The notes below the pieces were generated by a model. The model was not told the origin of the DNA and did no database searches. It was given only the letters and a program-made list of their open reading frames with translations. Made by a program: the position numbers and the translations under genes. From the NCBI GenBank assembly GCA_036741235.1, contig DAINSQ010000006.1, forward strand, positions 1-64,000: a DNA stretch of 64,000 nucleotides. The letters run 5' to 3'. This document shows positions 33,165-43,700 of this stretch, one piece after another; within the stretch, counting starts at the first letter, position 1; each line of letters starts with the position of its first letter. Source of the DNA: JABWBR01 sp036741235. GTDB lineage: Bacteria > Bacteroidota > Bacteroidia > Chitinophagales > Saprospiraceae.

Positions 33165-33332
33165 TGGGTTAATGTGCTGATGGGTTAATGTGCTGATGTG
33201 CTAATAATTTTATAATCAAATAATTAATAACAATCAGCACATCAGCACATCAGCACATCAGCACATCAGCACATCAGCAAATCAGCAAATTAGCAAATCA
33301 GCAAATTAGCAAATTAGCACATCAACACATCA
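33151..33332. repeat. Nine-nt word repeat (ATCAGCACA type), inverted arms
   Basis: Left arm: several GTTAATGTGCTGATGGG-like units (33152-33203). Right arm: about seven copies of the 9-nt word ATCAGCACA, degenerating to ATCAGCAAA and TTAGCAAAT (33233-33332). The arms are complementary over GATGTGCTGAT and could form a long hairpin around an AT-rich loop. The left arm begins inside the patatin coding sequence. Confidence 0.9.
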
Positions 33333-33450
33333 AACTCCGCATACCCCGAAATACCATCCTTACATCCGCCGAGAACAGCCATTTACTAAATCCGACAGGG
33401 CAATGATAAAAATCTTGGGGGGGATACTGCCTTATTCCGAGGTTATCTCC

Positions 33451-33458
33451 TAACTTTG
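33451..33458 (+). promoter_or_regulatory. Possible -7 box for the PorP/SprF operon
   Basis: TAACTTTG fits TAnnTTTG and would give a leader of about 210 nt before the ATG at 33676. The leader holds a small CCCTC/GAGGG hairpin near 33534-33549; otherwise nothing is seen in 33333-33675. No good -33 element. Confidence 0.3.
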
Positions 33459-33675
33459 GCTCGCTTTTCACGACCCGTTGTTGACAATACCGATGGTGTT
33501 AAAATAGTGGGTTCTCATCTCTATAGGTAGCCTCCCCTCGTTAAGAGGGCAACAAAACAGTTCAAATAACCCTGGTGCGCATTGCGTAACTATCACTATT
33601 ATTGTGCCCTGAAAGATCAACCGAAAAAGTGGAATGGTATTTTTTGTTAACTCAGCTACGTCAAAATCATATCCC

Positions 33676-34644
33676 ATGACTGGACGCTCTTACTTTCTAA
33701 TGGCTACCCTGCTGTTGTGTGTCGCTTCCCTTTCCGTACAAGCTCAACAGTTATCACTTTTCACTCAATATCGCGACAATGCCGCTATTTTAAACCCGGC
33801 GGCTGTAGAAAGCGATTTTCTGGCTTATAACCAAAACCTGTCGTTTGGCGTTTCATACCGCCAACAATGGGTGGGCATCAGCGGAGCGCCTCGCACCCAG
33901 ATACTTCGCGGCTCGTATATCAATACCGAGCGCAGCGGCGTAACCCTGATAGCGGGCGGCCAGATCGTCAATGACGTTACGGGGCCCACCGGTTTTACCG
34001 GTTTGTATGGCCGAATTGGCGGTGTTGTTACCAGTGATCCCGTATATAACGGCCTCTCGTTTGCGCTGAGTGCAGGCGTGGTACAATACCGCGTAAAAGC
34101 CTCTGAAATCAGCCTGCGCGACGACGGCGACGTGATCGGCAGTCAAAACCAATCGCAGCTATTCCCCGATGTGGGCGTCGGCGTATACTACTACCAAATG
34201 CTCGACGGAGGCGCATGGGATGAAGATTATTTCTATGCAGGTATTTCCGTACCCCAGGTTATCGGCCTGGACCTTACCTTCCAGGATGAAAACGGCGAGT
34301 ATTTTACGCGCCGCGTGCAACACTTCTACGGCATGTTAGGGCTCTACAAATTCCTCCGCAACGATGGATTCATAGAACCCTCGATCTGGATAAAATACGC
34401 GCCCAACGCTCCGCTTAATGCCGACATCAACCTGCGCTACCAAACGCCCAACAGCCTCTGGCTCGGCACGGGTATCTCCACCGGCAAAAACTTCCACATC
34501 GAAGCAGGTTTTGCCTTGGGCGAAAATGTCGGATTTGACAATACCATCCGCATCGGGTATGGTTTTGACTATTCCTTCAGCTCTTTCGGCCCTGCAGCCG
34601 GTAGCACGCACGAAATCAACCTGGCAATTTCGCTGGAACGTTAA
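33676..34644 (+). CDS. PorP/SprF family type IX secretion outer-membrane protein
   Basis: A 322-residue outer-membrane barrel. Signal peptide ends SLSVQAQ; the family opening QLSLFTQYRDNAAILNPAAV and FGVSYRQQWVGISGAP are clear, as are later barrel strands. In Flavobacterium johnsoniae SprF is needed to secrete the type-B cargo SprB. Here the two genes immediately downstream encode very large type-B cargo proteins, so this protein is probably their dedicated export partner. The start at 33676 opens the signal peptide. Confidence 0.93.
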   Translation: MTGRSYFLMATLLLCVASLSVQAQQLSLFTQYRDNAAILNPAAVESDFLAYNQNLSFGVSYRQQWVGISGAPRTQILRGSYINTERSGVTLIAGGQIVNDVTGPTGFTGLYGRIGGVVTSDPVYNGLSFALSAGVVQYRVKASEISLRDDGDVIGSQNQSQLFPDVGVGVYYYQMLDGGAWDEDYFYAGISVPQVIGLDLTFQDENGEYFTRRVQHFYGMLGLYKFLRNDGFIEPSIWIKYAPNAPLNADINLRYQTPNSLWLGTGISTGKNFHIEAGFALGENVGFDNTIRIGYGFDYSFSSFGPAAGSTHEINLAISLER

Positions 34645-34730
34645 TCACCCGATTATTAATTTATTAGTCAATTTCCGCAGTACAAACTCCCATGAAAGAT
34701 ACAGTCGTAAGTCCCAAATTTTTGATTTAC

Positions 34731-37700
34731 ATGAAAAGAATTCTTGCACTCCTGGTGGTTGGCTTTGCCTTCCAAGCAGCGGTGATGGCACAGCCCACCG
34801 TGAGTTTTTCAACTGAATCGGCCTGCACCGGCGAACAAGTGTGCATGGACGTATCAGTCAAAGACTTTACCGATATCCTCTTTATGAGCTTTGCAATGCA
34901 ATGGGACCCCGCTATCCTGCAATTCGACCAGGTGCAAGGGTTTAACCTGCCCGGGCTCACCGGCGCCAACTTCAATACCGGCGGCGCAGGCGGCGGCTCG
35001 ATCGACTGGTCGTGGCAATTTGGCAACTGCCCCAACGGCGCAGGCCGAACAGAGGCCGACGGCCATGTTATTTTCCAGATCTGCTTTACAGTGTTGAGCA
35101 ACCAATACGGGCAAGTGGGAACAGTCACTATACCGACCTCACCCGTGCCTCCTATCGTTTATCGAACCAATGTGGGCAACTGTACCAACATCGGCTTGCT
35201 AACCAAAGACGGGGTCGTCTCTACTTGTGTGGAACCTATCTCGTTTATCGTATCTAACGAAACCGGTAACGAAGGCGACCTGGTATGCGTCGACTTTACG
35301 GTGACCGGCTTCAATGATATGCGCAGCGCACAGTTTACAATAGATTATGACCCTGCCGTTCTCGAATTCCAGAATATCATCGCCGGCGATGTTCCCAACT
35401 TGTCGGCCACCGGCAGCTTCGGCCTTCCCGGCGTCGGCGGCGTAGAACCCGGCAACATCACCATGTCATGGTCGTATTTTATCACTGGCGAACCGCCGGT
35501 TACGCTGCCCGACGGGCACCTGTTTTTCCAGGCTTGCTTCCGAATTATCGGGCCCTGCGAGTCATTCTCCGCCATTACTTTCGACAGCATACCTACCCAA
35601 ATTGAATTCACCAACGATAATAATATTGCTCCCGGCTACAACATTTTCTTCCAGCCGGTAACCGGCTCTGTTGAAGTCGGCGATTGCGCTCCTACCGGCC
35701 TGCAACTCAATGCCGACTGCGGCCAGCCGGTGAACCTCAATGATCAGGTCTGCGTAAAGGTCCAGGTCGGCAATAATTTCACCAACATCTCCGACGCCGC
35801 GTTCCTGATGGAATGGAATCCGGCTATTCTGGAGTATACCGGCGTGCAAAACCTGGCCACTCTCTCCGGCCTCAACCTGCCCGACTTTAACGCTGCCAAC
35901 GCCGCCAACGGCGTGCTGGGCTTTAACTGGGTACCCAATCCAGGTATCCCCTCCGCCTCGCTTCCCAACGGAACGACCCTTTTTGAAGTGTGCTTTAATG
36001 TGGTAGGTCTGGGCGGCAACAGCCCCTTCAGCTTCTCCCAACCCGCCAACGTACAGGTCAACAACGGCGCCAATATAGGCATCAACCCAAGCAACTGTAC
36101 CGTGCAGGTCAACCAACCCCAAGGCGTTGTAATGACCATAGGCGACGGCGCCTCGGCCCCCGGCGATGAAGTTTGCCTCGACTTTACGGTGTCGAATTTC
36201 GACGATATCGTCAGCTACCAGTTTTCGCTGGCATTCGACCCCGTCCATATGGAATTTACCAGCATCCAGAATATTACGCTGCCCGAAGCGACGCTCGCTA
36301 ACTTTATTACCGCAGGCGCAACGGCAGGTTCGATCACTTTCGACTGGGAGCCGGCCAACCCGCATAGCGTTCCCGATGGCACATCCATTTTCCAAATGTG
36401 TTTTATCCCTCTGGGGCCGCCCCAGCAATGTGATGTACTTGAGGTAGTAGGATTACCTGTTGTGGCCGAAGCGGTGAATACTACCTCAAATGGAGAAAAC
36501 ATCGGCGTGGTTGATACCCCGGGCGAGGTCTGTATCCTGTTCCCGGAAGGCTTCGGCCTGGTTTTGGGCAATGTGGAAGGATTCATTCAGGATACGATTT
36601 GTATGCCTGTACAAGTTGTCTCTTTTGACAATATTACTGCTGCCGAATTCGATATCAGCTGGGATCCCAGCGAACTGGAATTTGTCAACGTTAATATCCC
36701 GGGTACGTGGCCTGGGCTTAGCGCTTCTAACTTTGTAGACGGTGGCTCGCCCGTAGGCCTTATCGAGTTGAGCTGGCAGAATGCCACGCCGGTAGCCATT
36801 GCCGACAGCACCGTGGTTTTTGAATTGTGCTTCAAACTCATCGGCGCACCCCGCAATTGCAATGATGTCTCCGTAAATGAAACGCCTGCGCCTACGGTAA
36901 CTACCGCCAATGGCACGGGTAGCATGCTTTTTGAAAATGGTTCGGTTTGTATAAATGACAAAATCGTTATCGATAGCGTACACATCAAACCGGTATCTTG
37001 CCCCGGCGCCTGCGACGGTGAAATCGAGCTCTTCGTCTCCGGCGGCCAGGCGCCTATCGGCTCTTCCTGGCAAACGACGCCGCCGCAATTTACGCCGCTC
37101 ACCGCCCGATTCCTCTGCGAAGGCGAGGTGATCGTTACCTTGTTTGACAGCGGTAACCCGGCAGCCGTTTTAGTAGATACATTCTTTATTCCGCTTACCA
37201 CCGACCTTCCGCAAGCCGATGCAGGGCCCGACAAGCAGTTGGGTTGCAACCCCAGTACTACACTGCTCTCGGGTACCGGTTCGCAAGGCCCGGAATACGA
37301 TTACCAGTGGATTAATATTACCACCGGACAAACGTTCCCTGTAGATGTCTCTACGATTGTAACAGGCGCTGCAGGTACTTATATCTATCAGGTAACCAAT
37401 ACCACAACCGGCTGCTCTGTAGCAGATACCACCATCGTCACTGCCGCCGTATTGCCTACCGCTATTGCCGGTTTTGACCAGACTTTCAACTGTATCAACC
37501 CCGTAGTGGCGCTCGACGGCTCGCTGTCGACGGCAGGACCAACGATTCAATATACCTGGACGGCCCTCAGCGGCGGCAACGTAGTTGCAGGTCAGCAAAA
37601 TAATCCGCTTACCCTGGTAGATGGCCCCGGCGTTTATCAACTTGCCGTGCGCATTACCCTCAACAACTGTACAGCGTTTGATACCGTAACTGTAGTTGAC

Positions 37701-40553
37701 GAACGCGTCTTCCCCAACGCCAACGGCGGTCCCGACCTCGCACTGGGCTGCAGCGGCGACCCCGTGACGCTTGACGCCTCGCCTTCCGACAACGGTACGC
37801 TGGATGTGAGCTATGAGTGGTTTGACGCCGCCGGCAACTCTGTGTCTACCGATATAACATATGCAGCTACCGTACTGGGCGCCTACGAAGTTATCGTCAC
37901 CGAAAATATCAGCGGCTGTTCTACCCGCGATACGGTTTTTGTGATCCCCAGTACCGACTACCCGACGATTATGCTCGAAGATTCTACCGCGCTGACTTGT
38001 GTTATTGATACGGTAGCTTTCGAAGCAGTCGTTTCACCGGATACGATTAACTATACCCTGCAATGGAACGCCCTCGACGGCGGCGCCCTGCTACCCGGCA
38101 CAGAAACAACCCTGACTCCTCAGACGGATGTTGCAGGTCAATATGAACTTGTAATCACGAATACCGATAATAACTGCGTTACCCGCGATACCATACTGGT
38201 ACTGCTCGACAATCAGCCGCCGGTAGCCAACGCCGGAGAAAATACCACGCTGACTTGCGCATCCAGTTCGGTGACGCTTGACGGCTCTGCCTCCGACCAG
38301 GGTCCGGGTTACACTTATACCTGGCGAGATTTCGACGGCGTTGTAATAGGCGTCGGCCTCACCTACGAAGCTACCGAACCAGGCACGTATTGCTTTGAAG
38401 TCGTAAGCGCTAATGGCTGCAGCGCCTCCGACTGCGTGGTGGTGGGCATCACCGGCGCTCCGCCGGTATTGACCGTGAATAATTTTGGAGACCTTAACTG
38501 CACGAATGATACGGTATCGGTGGTGGTCAATGCAGCTCCCGGCAATGTCGACTATGATGTGAGCTGGCAAATCCTCGGCGCGGGTAATATCGTCAGCCAG
38601 GATTCAACTACTATACAGGTGGATCAACCCGGCAGCTACGAAATTACGGTAACTGCTATCAGTACAGGCTGTACGACTATCGATACGATTGATGTTCTTC
38701 AGAATATCGAAGTGCCCGATGCTATAGCCGGCGCCGATCAGAGCCTGACTTGTATCGTAAGCTCGGCGTCGCTCAACGGCGCCGGTTCTTCTACCGGCGT
38801 TGATTTTGCCTACGAATGGACCAACATCGTCGACGGCGTTTTGCCATCGCCCTTTATCCAGATTACCGCCAGTGTAAATACCGCAGGCGCCTACGAAATT
38901 CTGGTGACCAATATCTCCAACGGCTGTACCGCCCGCGATACAGTAGTTGTTATAGACGATACTGATCCGCCGGTGATCAATATCGCCGAAGCGGAAGATA
39001 TCACTTGCGTTGTTACCTCCTCAACGCTCAATGCGTCGGCTACAACGCCAAATACAAATGTAACGATAACCTGGACCGCCCTGACCGGCGGCGGCACGGT
39101 GACCCCGCCCAACAACCTGACGGCAGAGGCAAGCGCCGCCGGCAACTATGAGTTGCTGGTGCGCAATAACCTCAACGGCTGCGAAAGTCGAGATACTATT
39201 ACTGTAGATGCCAATACGGCGCCGCCGCAAATCGCCTATACGCAACCGGCGCAGTTCGGCTGTAATCAAAGTAGCGTTGCCATTGACGCTACGGCTACCG
39301 GCCCGGCAGCTTCTTTCTCGTCCATCTCCTGGTCGGCTATCAGCGGCGGCGGCACGGTAACGCCCGCTACCGGCTCGCTGAACGTACAGGTAAGCCAGCC
39401 CGGCGATTACGAACTCACGGTCGTACGCGCCGACAACGGCTGCGAAAGCACCGAAACGATTACTGTAAGCGCCGACCCCAACGTACCCGTGGCTGACGCC
39501 GGCGCCGACCAAAATATCGAGTGCGGCGAAACGGCAGCTCTCGGCGGCAGCGGCACCTCTCAGGGCGCCGGTATCACTTATCAGTGGATTGTGGTTGACG
39601 GCGCTCCTTTGACCGGCAGCACTACTACCGCAACCGCTTCTGCACAGGGTGAGGGCAGGTATCGCCTCATCGTAACCAACAGCCTGGGTTGTACCGATAC
39701 ATCGGCTGTCGTTGCCGTTGCCCTCGATTACCCCGAGTCGGCCAACGCCGGCCAGGATGCCTCGCTGTGCGAAAACAACACCAACCTGACCGCCAACCTG
39801 CCTACCGGTACTACCGGCGTTTGGACCAGCACTTCTACGGCTGATATTGCCGCGCCCGATGCCGCTACTACCGCCGTCAGCTCGCTCCAGCAGGGCAATA
39901 ATACCTTTGTCTGGACGCTCTCGGCGCCCAATTGCCCCAACTACAGCGCAGATACAGTAGTCGTTAGCATTGCACTGGCGCCTCAGGCTGCCAACGACGT
40001 GCTCAATATCGGCGCCGACAGCCGCGATGCCTCCGTCAACCTGGTGGCCAACGACGGCGTAGGTCAGGGCGATAATTTCAATATTACGCTGGTAGGCCAG
40101 CCTACTTTCGGTAGAGTGGACAGCATCTCCGCCGACGGCGTGTTGTATTTCAGCGTTAATAGAGGCGCTGCCGGCCAAACGCAGGTGCAATATCAAATTT
40201 GCAACCCCGAATGCCCCACCAGTTGCGATACGGCTGTTGTAGCCATCACCGTTGAATCCGACGGCTTTGTGCCCGAAAGGCCCAATACCATCACCCCCAA
40301 CGAGGACGGCCTCAACGAATTCCTGATCTTCGACGAGATTTTAAACAACCCGGCCGATATGTTCCCCGACAATGAACTCATCGTGTTCAACCGTTGGGGC
40401 GATATCGTCTACCAGTCGAAACCCTATAATAACGACTGGCGCGGCCTCAACAGCGAAGGCAAGGAATTGCCGCACGGCACTTATTACTATATTCTGCGAC
40501 TCGATATTTCCAATGGCGTCATTATCCGCGGAGATATTACGATTGTGAAGTGA
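34731..40553 (+). CDS. Giant T9SS type B surface protein with five cohesin-like and eleven PKD/Ig-like repeats
   Basis: A 1940-residue secreted protein. Signal peptide MKRILALLVVGFAFQAAVMA. Residues about 22-735 hold five cohesin-like domains, each marked by a pattern such as VCMDVSVKDF...MQWDPAILQF (also VCVDFTVTGF, VCVKVQVGNN, VCLDFTVSNF, ICMPVQVVSF). One SprB-like unit follows (about 745-820, PGACDGEIELFVSGG). Then about eleven PKD/Ig-like repeats (about 829-1757) with the ANAGxDxxLxC start and paired cysteines. The C-terminus (about 1845-1940; ITPNEDGLNEF, FNRWGDIVYQS, LPHGTYYYILRL) is a T9SS type B sorting domain. Likely a long adhesin; the cohesin-like part may bind dockerin-like or other partners, which is untested. 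Confidence 0.92.
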   Translation: MKRILALLVVGFAFQAAVMAQPTVSFSTESACTGEQVCMDVSVKDFTDILFMSFAMQWDPAILQFDQVQGFNLPGLTGANFNTGGAGGGSIDWSWQFGNCPNGAGRTEADGHVIFQICFTVLSNQYGQVGTVTIPTSPVPPIVYRTNVGNCTNIGLLTKDGVVSTCVEPISFIVSNETGNEGDLVCVDFTVTGFNDMRSAQFTIDYDPAVLEFQNIIAGDVPNLSATGSFGLPGVGGVEPGNITMSWSYFITGEPPVTLPDGHLFFQACFRIIGPCESFSAITFDSIPTQIEFTNDNNIAPGYNIFFQPVTGSVEVGDCAPTGLQLNADCGQPVNLNDQVCVKVQVGNNFTNISDAAFLMEWNPAILEYTGVQNLATLSGLNLPDFNAANAANGVLGFNWVPNPGIPSASLPNGTTLFEVCFNVVGLGGNSPFSFSQPANVQVNNGANIGINPSNCTVQVNQPQGVVMTIGDGASAPGDEVCLDFTVSNFDDIVSYQFSLAFDPVHMEFTSIQNITLPEATLANFITAGATAGSITFDWEPANPHSVPDGTSIFQMCFIPLGPPQQCDVLEVVGLPVVAEAVNTTSNGENIGVVDTPGEVCILFPEGFGLVLGNVEGFIQDTICMPVQVVSFDNITAAEFDISWDPSELEFVNVNIPGTWPGLSASNFVDGGSPVGLIELSWQNATPVAIADSTVVFELCFKLIGAPRNCNDVSVNETPAPTVTTANGTGSMLFENGSVCINDKIVIDSVHIKPVSCPGACDGEIELFVSGGQAPIGSSWQTTPPQFTPLTARFLCEGEVIVTLFDSGNPAAVLVDTFFIPLTTDLPQADAGPDKQLGCNPSTTLLSGTGSQGPEYDYQWINITTGQTFPVDVSTIVTGAAGTYIYQVTNTTTGCSVADTTIVTAAVLPTAIAGFDQTFNCINPVVALDGSLSTAGPTIQYTWTALSGGNVVAGQQNNPLTLVDGPGVYQLAVRITLNNCTAFDTVTVVDERVFPNANGGPDLALGCSGDPVTLDASPSDNGTLDVSYEWFDAAGNSVSTDITYAATVLGAYEVIVTENISGCSTRDTVFVIPSTDYPTIMLEDSTALTCVIDTVAFEAVVSPDTINYTLQWNALDGGALLPGTETTLTPQTDVAGQYELVITNTDNNCVTRDTILVLLDNQPPVANAGENTTLTCASSSVTLDGSASDQGPGYTYTWRDFDGVVIGVGLTYEATEPGTYCFEVVSANGCSASDCVVVGITGAPPVLTVNNFGDLNCTNDTVSVVVNAAPGNVDYDVSWQILGAGNIVSQDSTTIQVDQPGSYEITVTAISTGCTTIDTIDVLQNIEVPDAIAGADQSLTCIVSSASLNGAGSSTGVDFAYEWTNIVDGVLPSPFIQITASVNTAGAYEILVTNISNGCTARDTVVVIDDTDPPVINIAEAEDITCVVTSSTLNASATTPNTNVTITWTALTGGGTVTPPNNLTAEASAAGNYELLVRNNLNGCESRDTITVDANTAPPQIAYTQPAQFGCNQSSVAIDATATGPAASFSSISWSAISGGGTVTPATGSLNVQVSQPGDYELTVVRADNGCESTETITVSADPNVPVADAGADQNIECGETAALGGSGTSQGAGITYQWIVVDGAPLTGSTTTATASAQGEGRYRLIVTNSLGCTDTSAVVAVALDYPESANAGQDASLCENNTNLTANLPTGTTGVWTSTSTADIAAPDAATTAVSSLQQGNNTFVWTLSAPNCPNYSADTVVVSIALAPQAANDVLNIGADSRDASVNLVANDGVGQGDNFNITLVGQPTFGRVDSISADGVLYFSVNRGAAGQTQVQYQICNPECPTSCDTAVVAITVESDGFVPERPNTITPNEDGLNEFLIFDEILNNPADMFPDNELIVFNRWGDIVYQSKPYNNDWRGLNSEGKELPHGTYYYILRLDISNGVIIRGDITIVK

Positions 40554-40559
40554 TGACTT

Positions 40560-40627
40560 GTTGTAGGTTGTAGGTTGTAGGTCGGGAAAAACCTACAACC
40601 TACAACCTACAACTTACAACCTACAAC
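40560..40627. repeat. Heptanucleotide (GGTTGTA)n inverted-repeat hairpin
   Basis: Three GGTTGTA copies (40562-40583), a GTCGGGAAAA loop, then about five complementary TACAACC/TACAACT units to 40627. It lies just after the stop codon of the giant cargo gene and just before the promoter of the next gene. Confidence 0.9.
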
Positions 40628-40636
40628 TCCCCCCTC

Positions 40637-40667
40637 TTGCTCCTTCCCTTTTTTTCTCCTATCTTTG
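40637..40667 (+). promoter_or_regulatory. Bacteroidota promoter for the SprB-repeat cargo gene
   Basis: TTGC at 40637-40640 and TATCTTTG at 40660-40667 with exactly 19 nt between. Start of transcription near 40674, giving a leader of about 90 nt to the ATG at 40764. Confidence 0.65.
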
Positions 40668-40763
40668 CCTCGCATTCTTCAGGCAAATCATATCTCCAAT
40701 AGTTTCTTTTCGGGAAATACCTTTTTGTATTTAATTTCGCTATTCAATTACAAAGCTCAATTC

Positions 40764-43700
40764 ATGAGATTATCAGGATTGTTTTGCCTATTGCTAATAG
40801 GCGCCCTCCAACTAAATGGACAGGTAGAAGTTCGCGTCACTGTTCTCAATGGTTCATCTACCACCAACTGTATTGACATATTAAGCGCTCCCGACCCGCT
40901 CTGGCAAGTCAATATTGACAATGAAGGTTGGGAGACTTACCCCATGGAAGGCTTTTGTTTTAACGATTTCCCCAATTTGCAGTACCAGCAAAACTACAAT
41001 TGCCCAGCCGACGTGCCTGCACAAATTGAAGTATGCTTTAAAGCTTTCGAAAACGACGCTTTATTTCCCATATTGTGCCAAATTGACGAATCCTGCAGCG
41101 AAACGATATGCCAGATGTTTGCCATTCCGGCGCTGGGCGGCAGCGCAACATATACCCTGGAGCTACCCGACGGGCTAAGTTCAGACGGGGAAGTCACATT
41201 TCTTATTGAAAATACATCTTCCACCTTAGTAGACAATGACCTGCCCTGTACCGCATATGATTTCGGGTTGTTATCGTATAGCGCCCACCTGGGCGACGCA
41301 ACGCTCGGCGGCTTTAGCAATGCTTGTGCCACCAATAACAACGAGCCCAATCCATTTAACAATGGATTTTTCATCAATGATGCGGGTGTCTGGTTCACCT
41401 TTACAACCGGCCCCGATCCCAGCGGGGAGATTTACGTACGCATACTCAGCGACCCCCTGAATACCGGCGATGATTTTGACGCCGAAATCCTGATCTATAC
41501 TTCGTCTGATGGCACTTGCAACGGCAGCCTGAGCAATTTGATCAACCTGACCGACAACCTCGGCCTCGACGGTTTGTTCAGGATCTATTGCCCTTCACCC
41601 AATACAACTTATTACGTTCTGGTCGATGGCGGCTACGACACCCCAACCACCGCCAGGGGCGCCTTTGGCATTGAGGTGGTAGACATTGGCGTGCGCGAAG
41701 GCGCCGACCTGCGCTGCAACGCTACCGACCTGGGCGTTGTACCCGACGGCGGCAGTGTACAAACCGATTCCCTTCAATCCAACTTCTGCGCAACCGCAAC
41801 CGGCGATCCCTTTGTAGGCGCCTTTGTAAGCCAGCACTCCGTCTGGTTCCGATTCGTAGCGCCCAGCTCCGGCCACGTCGTCATTGAAGCGCTCAGCGAC
41901 CGGCTGGTCGATTCCATCGGCTTGCAACTCGCGCTGTACCGCTCTACCAATAACCTGTGTACCGGCTTTTTTTCCAATACAGGTACCAGCTACACTTTTC
42001 AAGACCTCGACGAAACCTTTGAAGTCTCCTGCCTGTATGCCGGCACGCCTTACTGGATACTTGTAGATGGCGACGGCGCCAATCCACGGGGCAGTTTTAC
42101 TATTTCGGTTACCGATGCCGGCGATATTACCCCGGTGACTACCATCGACACAGTATTGTGTTTTGGACAAAGTCTGACAGTTGGCACAAGCATTTATACC
42201 CAAAGCGGCAATTACGCCGATACACTGCAGGTTTTTGCCGGCTGCGATAGCATCGTCATTTCGAATGTAACGGTACTCACCCCGGTGCAAGCCACTGCTA
42301 CGCAAACCTTCCCCGCCATCGGCCTGGGCGACCCCAGCGGAATGGCTACGGTAAGTGCAAGCGGAGGCGCCGGCAACTACACTTATTTGTGGTGCAGCGG
42401 AGAAACCGGGCCGGTAGCCAACCAACTACCCGGCGGCCAAAACTGCTGCGTGACTGTTACCGATGCCAATGGATGCGAAGCTATCACTTGTTTTGACGTC
42501 GATTACGTGATGGATGTTATTCCGTTATTCGAAAATGATACCCTGCTTTGCTTCGGCGACCAAAACGGACAAATTATTTTCTCCGTACTTGAAGGTCTGG
42601 CTCCCTACAATTACAGCTGGCAAAATGCCGCCAATACCCTCAGCGGCACAGGCGTCATCAATGCAGAAGGCCAGCAAGTGATCATCCCCGATTTGCCGGC
42701 AGGCACATATACCTTTACCGTTGCCGATGCATACAGTGATAGCACCTTTGTAGCCGTGGTGGTTGAACCCGCCCAGTTGACCGCCCAAGCTATCAACCTC
42801 GAACCGGCCAGTTGCTTTGGCGTCTGCGACGGCGCCGTAGATGCGGTCCTCAACGGCGGTACGGGAGCCTACCAACTCCAGTGGTCGAACGGAGCTACCA
42901 CAAATTCGCTCAGCCAATTGTGCGCAAGCACATATATACTAACGGTGACCGACGCCAACAACTGCACCGTGACACTGCCCGTAACCATTACCGAGCCCGC
43001 CGAGTTTATCGCTACGGCCCAATTAACGCAAGCCGTTTCCTGCTTTGAAGGCGCCGACGGCATTGTCAACGTGACGACCAACGGCGTCCCTGTGCAATAT
43101 CAATGGAGCAACGGGGCCATGTCGGCTACGGTGAGCAACCTGCCTGCCGGGTTTTACGACGTTACCGTCACGAACAGCGACGGCTGCCAGGATTTTGCAG
43201 GTGTACAGGTCACCCAACCCGCTGAACCCCTCAGCGTCAGCATCGATGTCAACACAGTGATCAGCTGCGCCGGCGACGCCAACGGCGCCCTGGTAGCGCT
43301 GCCCGACGGCCCCTATGTTTCACTCGTTTACAACTGGAATACCGGCGACAACACAGCCGTCGCCGCCGGATTGCCCACCGGTCAATACGCCGTTACCATT
43401 ACCAATGAAAAAAATTGCGAAGCCGATACCTCGTTTTTTCTCGACGAGCCAACTGCCGTGAACGCCGAACTATCGGCACAAGATATCACCTGCACCAGCG
43501 GCCCCAACGGCGGCGCTATCCAGATCAATTCCGTCAGCGGCGGTACCCCGCCCTACCAGTTTTCGATAAACGACAGACAAACCTTTACCTCCACGCCCGC
43601 TTTCCTCAACCTGTTTGAGGGCGCATACAACGTCATTGTACGCGACGCCGCTGGCTGCGAACAAGCCTATAGCCAGGTAGTCAACGGCCCGCCCGTGCTG

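Noticed and set aside
33233..33332. CRISPR-like regular repeats
   Set aside because: The 9-nt words are contiguous with no unique spacers, and no cas genes are present.
39021..40196. A 391-codon antisense frame inside the giant cargo gene, and a similar one at 35562-36428
   Set aside because: Both lie opposite clear PKD and cohesin repeats and read as low-complexity Gly/Ala/Arg-rich sequence with no domain or start context.
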